From Ananas comosus (taxonomy: Eukaryota; Streptophyta; Magnoliopsida; Poales; Bromeliaceae): a stretch of 64,000 nt of DNA. The stretch's first letter is position 1. Each line of letters begins with the position of its first letter. The stretch covers positions 1,645,147 to 1,709,146 of the forward strand of contig NC_033630.1 of the NCBI RefSeq assembly GCF_001540865.1. The letters are read 5' to 3'. This document shows, piece after piece, positions 60,901 to 64,000 of this stretch. Position numbers and translations under genes: made by a program. The notes beneath the pieces are model-generated. The model worked only from the letters and a program-made list of their open reading frames with translations, had not been told where the DNA came from and searched no databases.

Positions 60901-62752
60901 AAAGAGCACTCTTTAATATAAAAATTATATTTTTTAAACGAAAATTACCCTATTTAATTAAGAGATAATTACACTATTTCTTCTCCCAATGAGTGCAATT
61001 TTTATTTAAAGAGTGTAACTTTTATTTTAAATGGTCTAGTTTATATCTTAAAAAGTCCAACTTACATTTATATAGTGTAACGTTCTTTTAAAATAGTGTA
61101 ACTTTATTTTAACAGTGCAACTTCATTTTTTTTTTCCTCATTCTCTAGTTTTTTTATTTTTAGTTATTTTTTTTATTTTAAGCAAATAAAAATATTTGAC
61201 TAGAGATGCTCCCGTGCACCCCCCCTCCCAACTTCCTCGCCTTTGACCCCACCGAGGACGCGCTTGCCGCTGCTCTCTAGAAAGCCGCGCTCGCAGCCAC
61301 CCCACCATCTTTTTAGGTGTCTTCATACTCTCCTTCGTCTCCACCTCGCTCGTCATCGGCCCTAGATGGGCGCGGTGGGTCACGTGTCTCCTCACTCGCC
61401 AGTGAGCTTCTTAGCGCTGAGAAGCGCTTCCTTTTCGTCGTCAGTGGCGGTGGTGAGGACGGCGGATTTACAGAAGTGGGTTTGGTGTGTGAAAAATTTG
61501 CTGCAATAGAGGTAGAGGTGGAGGTCGGTCGCAAAGATCCACGGAGGCGGTGGAGGAGGTTTGGAGAGAAAAAAAAGAGGATCACAACGTAGCCTTGGTA
61601 GGGTCAGAGGAAAGGAGAGGGTGGGTGAGCGGGCGCGATCGAGGGCGCATAGGGTGGAAGTGAGGAAGGATGTCCCAAAGGGTGGTGGCGAGCGTAGCCT
61701 TGGTGGGGTTGGAGGCAAGGAGGGTGGGTGGTGAGCGGACACGGGCGAAGGCGCGGGGGGCAAAGGTGAGGCGGATCACCTCCGCCTCTGCCGCTCTCTT
61801 TGGAGAGGAAAAAAAAAAAAACGAGAGAAGAAAAAAAAAAAGAAAAAGAGAGAAAGGAATAAGGGTATTTTAAACAATTTTTTAAAAATTCGACCCAAAG
61901 CTGCAAAATCGAAAAAAACTGGCCAGTTTTGCAAAAGTTCCAAACTTGTAGATTTTTTTACAAATTGACCATTGTTATTTAAGAGCATTGTATATTGGCA
62001 GCGCATCCTTTTATTTTAATTGCTAAATGTTTAGATCTATTAAATTAAACTATTGGTTAGTCAACGAGATAGTTCTATAAATTATTATTGATAAAGTGTG
62101 ACAGTACCTATTCATGAAAGCTGACCACTGCTAATGTTTGGCCATACTTGCGTTGTAAATTCAATAAAATAAATTCTCTGCCAAAATATACTAACTTATA
62201 CAAAAACATTATTGAATCTACAGTATCTATATTTTTTAAAACTTAAAATCTCTCAAACAATTAATTTTTTTCTGCCAGTTATTTCATATTTACAATCTGG
62301 TTTTATACTAGGGATTTATCAAATAAGAAACATAAAAGTGTGTTCCGGCATCTGAAAAAATCAAAATCTTTCAAATTTGAACTACCCTAGGTTAAACATA
62401 TAACTTCTGTTTTTCTTTAAGAAAGATAAATAATTATGCTTCGAACTTGAATTTTCAAATATTAGCCATTAAATTTTTAATCAACTGTGCTGATCATTGC
62501 GGTGAATGTTAAGTGTGTAACTTTTGAATTTAACTTCCGTAGGGTAGAGCCCTTCAATCCCACATTGTCCAATGCGTGGGTGAACGAGGGAGCTGCGCCT
62601 GCGCTACCGGAGAGCCTGAATCTCTACAAGAAGCTGCTCTCCCTCGGCATCAAGATCGTCTTCCTCACCGGTCGGACCGAGAACCAGAGGGACGTCACTG
62701 CACGAAACTTAAAGCGAGCCGGATACCACACCTGGGAAAAACTCGTGCTCAA
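57414..62752 (+). CDS. HAD class IIIB acid phosphatase / vegetative storage protein-like (3' end beyond window)
   Basis: Exon 1 is 57414-57820 and exon 2 is 62543-62752, phases 2 and 2, GT-AG borders; 205 codons plus two bases are seen and the last exon (about 50-60 residues in this family) lies beyond 64000. It starts MKLSAISLVLWWWAAAASAS, a secretory signal peptide. CGSWRVGVEANNVRGW and GYVGHYM are family blocks. Catalytic motif I is FDVDET (D118 and D120), motif II is FLTGRTE (T178). A possible N-glycosylation site NGS is at 110-112. Relatives are secreted or vacuolar acid phosphatases and storage glycoproteins, so hydrolysis of phosphate monoesters is inferred. Exon 1 is extremely GC-rich; exon 2 is moderate. 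Intron 1 (4.7 kb) holds a SINE, a 24-N gap and a fold-back element. No coding break is visible in the present part. Confidence 0.9.
57935..57958. other. Assembly gap (24 N) after a poly-T run
   Basis: Twenty-four undetermined bases directly follow a T-run of more than 30 bases inside intron 1 of the phosphatase gene. Confidence 0.98.
58943..59102 (-). mobile_element. tRNA-derived SINE copy (minus) in phosphatase intron 1
   Basis: GGTAGCATGCTATCCGCATC, TAGAAATAAACTTAGCTGG, box-B GATTCGAACTTGG and head GGGGACGGTCAG are clear. The target duplication is not clear. Confidence 0.88.
59836..61970. mobile_element. Fold-back Mutator-like element in phosphatase intron 1
   Basis: A 2.1-kb element that is one large inverted repeat. 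The ends are GGCCAATTTGTATAAAAATC and the inverse of CAAATTGACC, flanked by ATTATTATT (59827-59835) and ATTGTTATT (61971-61979), a 9-bp target duplication with one mismatch, which is the Mutator signature. GC-rich arm portions (about 60.0-60.6 and 61.2-61.8 kb) are inverted copies, and the AT-rich centre with repeated GTTACACTATTT words also folds on an axis near 60.9 kb. No transposase is present. The GC-rich parts are open for 60-160 codons in several frames without recognisable domains. Confidence 0.85.
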
Positions 62753-63348
62753 GTACTGCATTTATTTGTTTATTACCCCTTCATCGTCTCCCAGTTGAGA
62801 AACTTACGATTTACACACAAACCTCTGCGAGATTTGCTCCGGGCTAGTAAGTTTCATTTTCGTAAAAACATATAAACATCGTTTTCTAATAATTTAAATT
62901 CATAGTACCATAGTAGAGTAGGAGATTTTCAATTTGAGTCATGTCAGATTTCTAACATTATTAATTTTTTTCTTATTTAATTTAAATTTATATAAAAAAT
63001 TATTTAATTTTAATTCTTACAAAAAAAAAAAAAGAAAAAAAGCGAGGTTTCAAATATTCCTGTCAGGCTGGGCCAAGCCAGCGGGATCAAAGATTTTCTC
63101 GATTAGTCGTCTCAGATCAGAGCAGTTAGATCGTAGGCTGGATTTGTTCAGCTCTAATTACAGAGCACGGCTTTTTTTGCAACTCTTCTTTTTAAGTTTT
63201 TTTTTTTTTTTTTATAAAAATAATTGCCTATATACCCCTCAAAGTTTTAAAAATATCTCATTTATTTTCTCTTTTTTTTTTTCTTTTTAATATATCCTTC
63301 ATATTTTCTCTGTTATTGTAAAATATTCCTACAGTTGTCATCCGCTAA
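62753..63348. other. Phosphatase intron 2, part seen
   Basis: AT-rich intron sequence after the AA|GTACTG donor. No third exon is recognised before the window ends. Confidence 0.6.
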
Positions 63349-63632
63349 ATTTTTTTTTTGAGAAAGAGATAGCATGCTACCCGCTTCATTCATTGGACTG
63401 ATGAATTAGACTATAATTGTGAAGCAACCAGGCCCCGAAGAACAATTAAAAATAAAAAGAAGAAGAAGAAGAAGAAGAAGTAGTAGTAGTTACGAAACGA
63501 GGGGAAGGTCCCACTCCTCCGTTAGAAGTTTGAATTTGCGAACCGCTAGCTCGGGGTTAGGGATAATATTCTGAAAGATCGTGTCGTTTCTAATCTTCCA
63601 CACAATCCACCAGCAGCCTACTAGGTCTGTAA
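63349..63632 (-). mobile_element. LINE 3' fragment (minus) in phosphatase intron 2
   Basis: On the minus strand it reads WWIVWKIRNDTIFQN near its start, stops with TAA, then shows GGCCTGGTTGCTTCACAAT, CCAATGAATGAAGCGGGTAG and an A-tail. Flanks GTTGTCATCCGCTAA (63334-63348) and GTTATCATCCGCTAA (63633-63647) are a 15-bp target duplication with one difference. An AAG/TAG trinucleotide run sits in its 3' UTR. Confidence 0.9.
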
Positions 63633-63647
63633 GTTATCATCCGCTAA

Positions 63648-64000
63648 GTTAACTTGAGTTAAAAATTTACTAGAATTAAAAAAATTCAAAACATTTATTT
63701 TGCCATTAACTTAAGGACAAATAAGAAATATTGGTAATAGTAGAATGGTATATTTGAAAAGACCAAAAATCAAAATACTTTTGTACCCCTAATCAGGATA
63801 AATGTGAAAAGTCGGTGAAGATTATGGAAAGATATATTTGAAAGGACAAATTAGTAATTTTATATAGATAAGCTAATCGTTCATTAACGAAATTTAACTC
63901 TATAAAAATATATTTGAAATAGTCGGAACGTAAAAAAAGTATTTTCAACATTAACTTTTTAAGACGGATATATTAAAAAATCGAAATTTTTTTATGAATA
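63648..64000. other. End of window, probable intron sequence
   Basis: AT-rich sequence with no recognisable exon. The final phosphatase exon is expected further right. Confidence 0.45.

Noticed and set aside
59966..61906. Several 60-160-codon frames in the fold-back element
   Set aside because: They are in GC-rich inverted arms, Pro/Ser/Arg-rich, different in each arm and without domains; not supported as genes.

Overview
This is a stretch of plant nuclear genome, most likely from a monocot. It contains an arginine-rich tandem CCCH zinc-finger gene, an R2R3-MYB gene, plant-type 6-phosphofructokinase and mitochondrial processing peptidase alpha genes with many small exons, and Helitron, Mutator-like, LINE and SINE elements set in AT-rich DNA. 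The very GC-rich coding sequences of the zinc-finger and acid-phosphatase genes, beside AT-rich PFK and MPP genes, point to a commelinid monocot; pineapple would fit, but that is a guess from style and not a measured assignment.

Layout. 1-3.6 kb: AT-rich DNA with a SINE, an isolated GC-rich island (1.6-2.1 kb) and a MITE. 3.66-4.93 kb (+): intronless RR-TZF CCCH gene. 5.5-14.7 kb: intergenic DNA with several inverted-repeat elements, two SINEs and a Harbinger-like element. 14.7-19.06 kb: low-repeat DNA ending in a promoter-like block (E2F-like and GGCCCA motifs) on the minus strand; I could not assign a gene. 20.83-22.15 kb (+): three-exon R2R3-MYB gene (subgroup 14/RAX-MYB36-like). 26.05-29.52 kb (+): 5'-truncated, mutated LINE with target-site duplication. 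31.15-36.15 kb (-): 14-exon ATP-dependent phosphofructokinase (528 aa reconstructed). 36.4-44.1 kb: transposon relics, including two unusual chimeric retro-insertions. 44.11-49.50 kb (-): 13-exon MPP alpha subunit (507 aa reconstructed). 51.5-51.8 kb: broken exon 1 copy of an acid phosphatase. 52.1-57.3 kb: SINE, MITE array, LINE tail and a Helitron interrupting an older MITE. 57.41 kb to the window edge (+): the better preserved HAD class IIIB acid phosphatase gene, with exon 1 and exon 2 present, a 4.7-kb intron 1 carrying a SINE, a sequence gap and a 2.1-kb fold-back Mutator-like element, and the last exon outside the window.

The host genes are functionally independent (mRNA regulation, transcription, glycolysis, mitochondrial protein import, phosphatase/storage protein). 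The strongest unusual story is in the repeats: about ten copies of a tRNA-derived SINE share their 3' tail with a local LINE family, and one locus carries a SINE and a LINE 3' end joined head to head inside one 12-bp target-site duplication, as expected if the LINE machinery copies both RNAs. The sequence also carries single Ns in low-complexity runs, a 24-N gap and one duplicated block differing from its partner almost only by one-base indels, so parts of 55.8-56.6 kb may be unpolished assembly.
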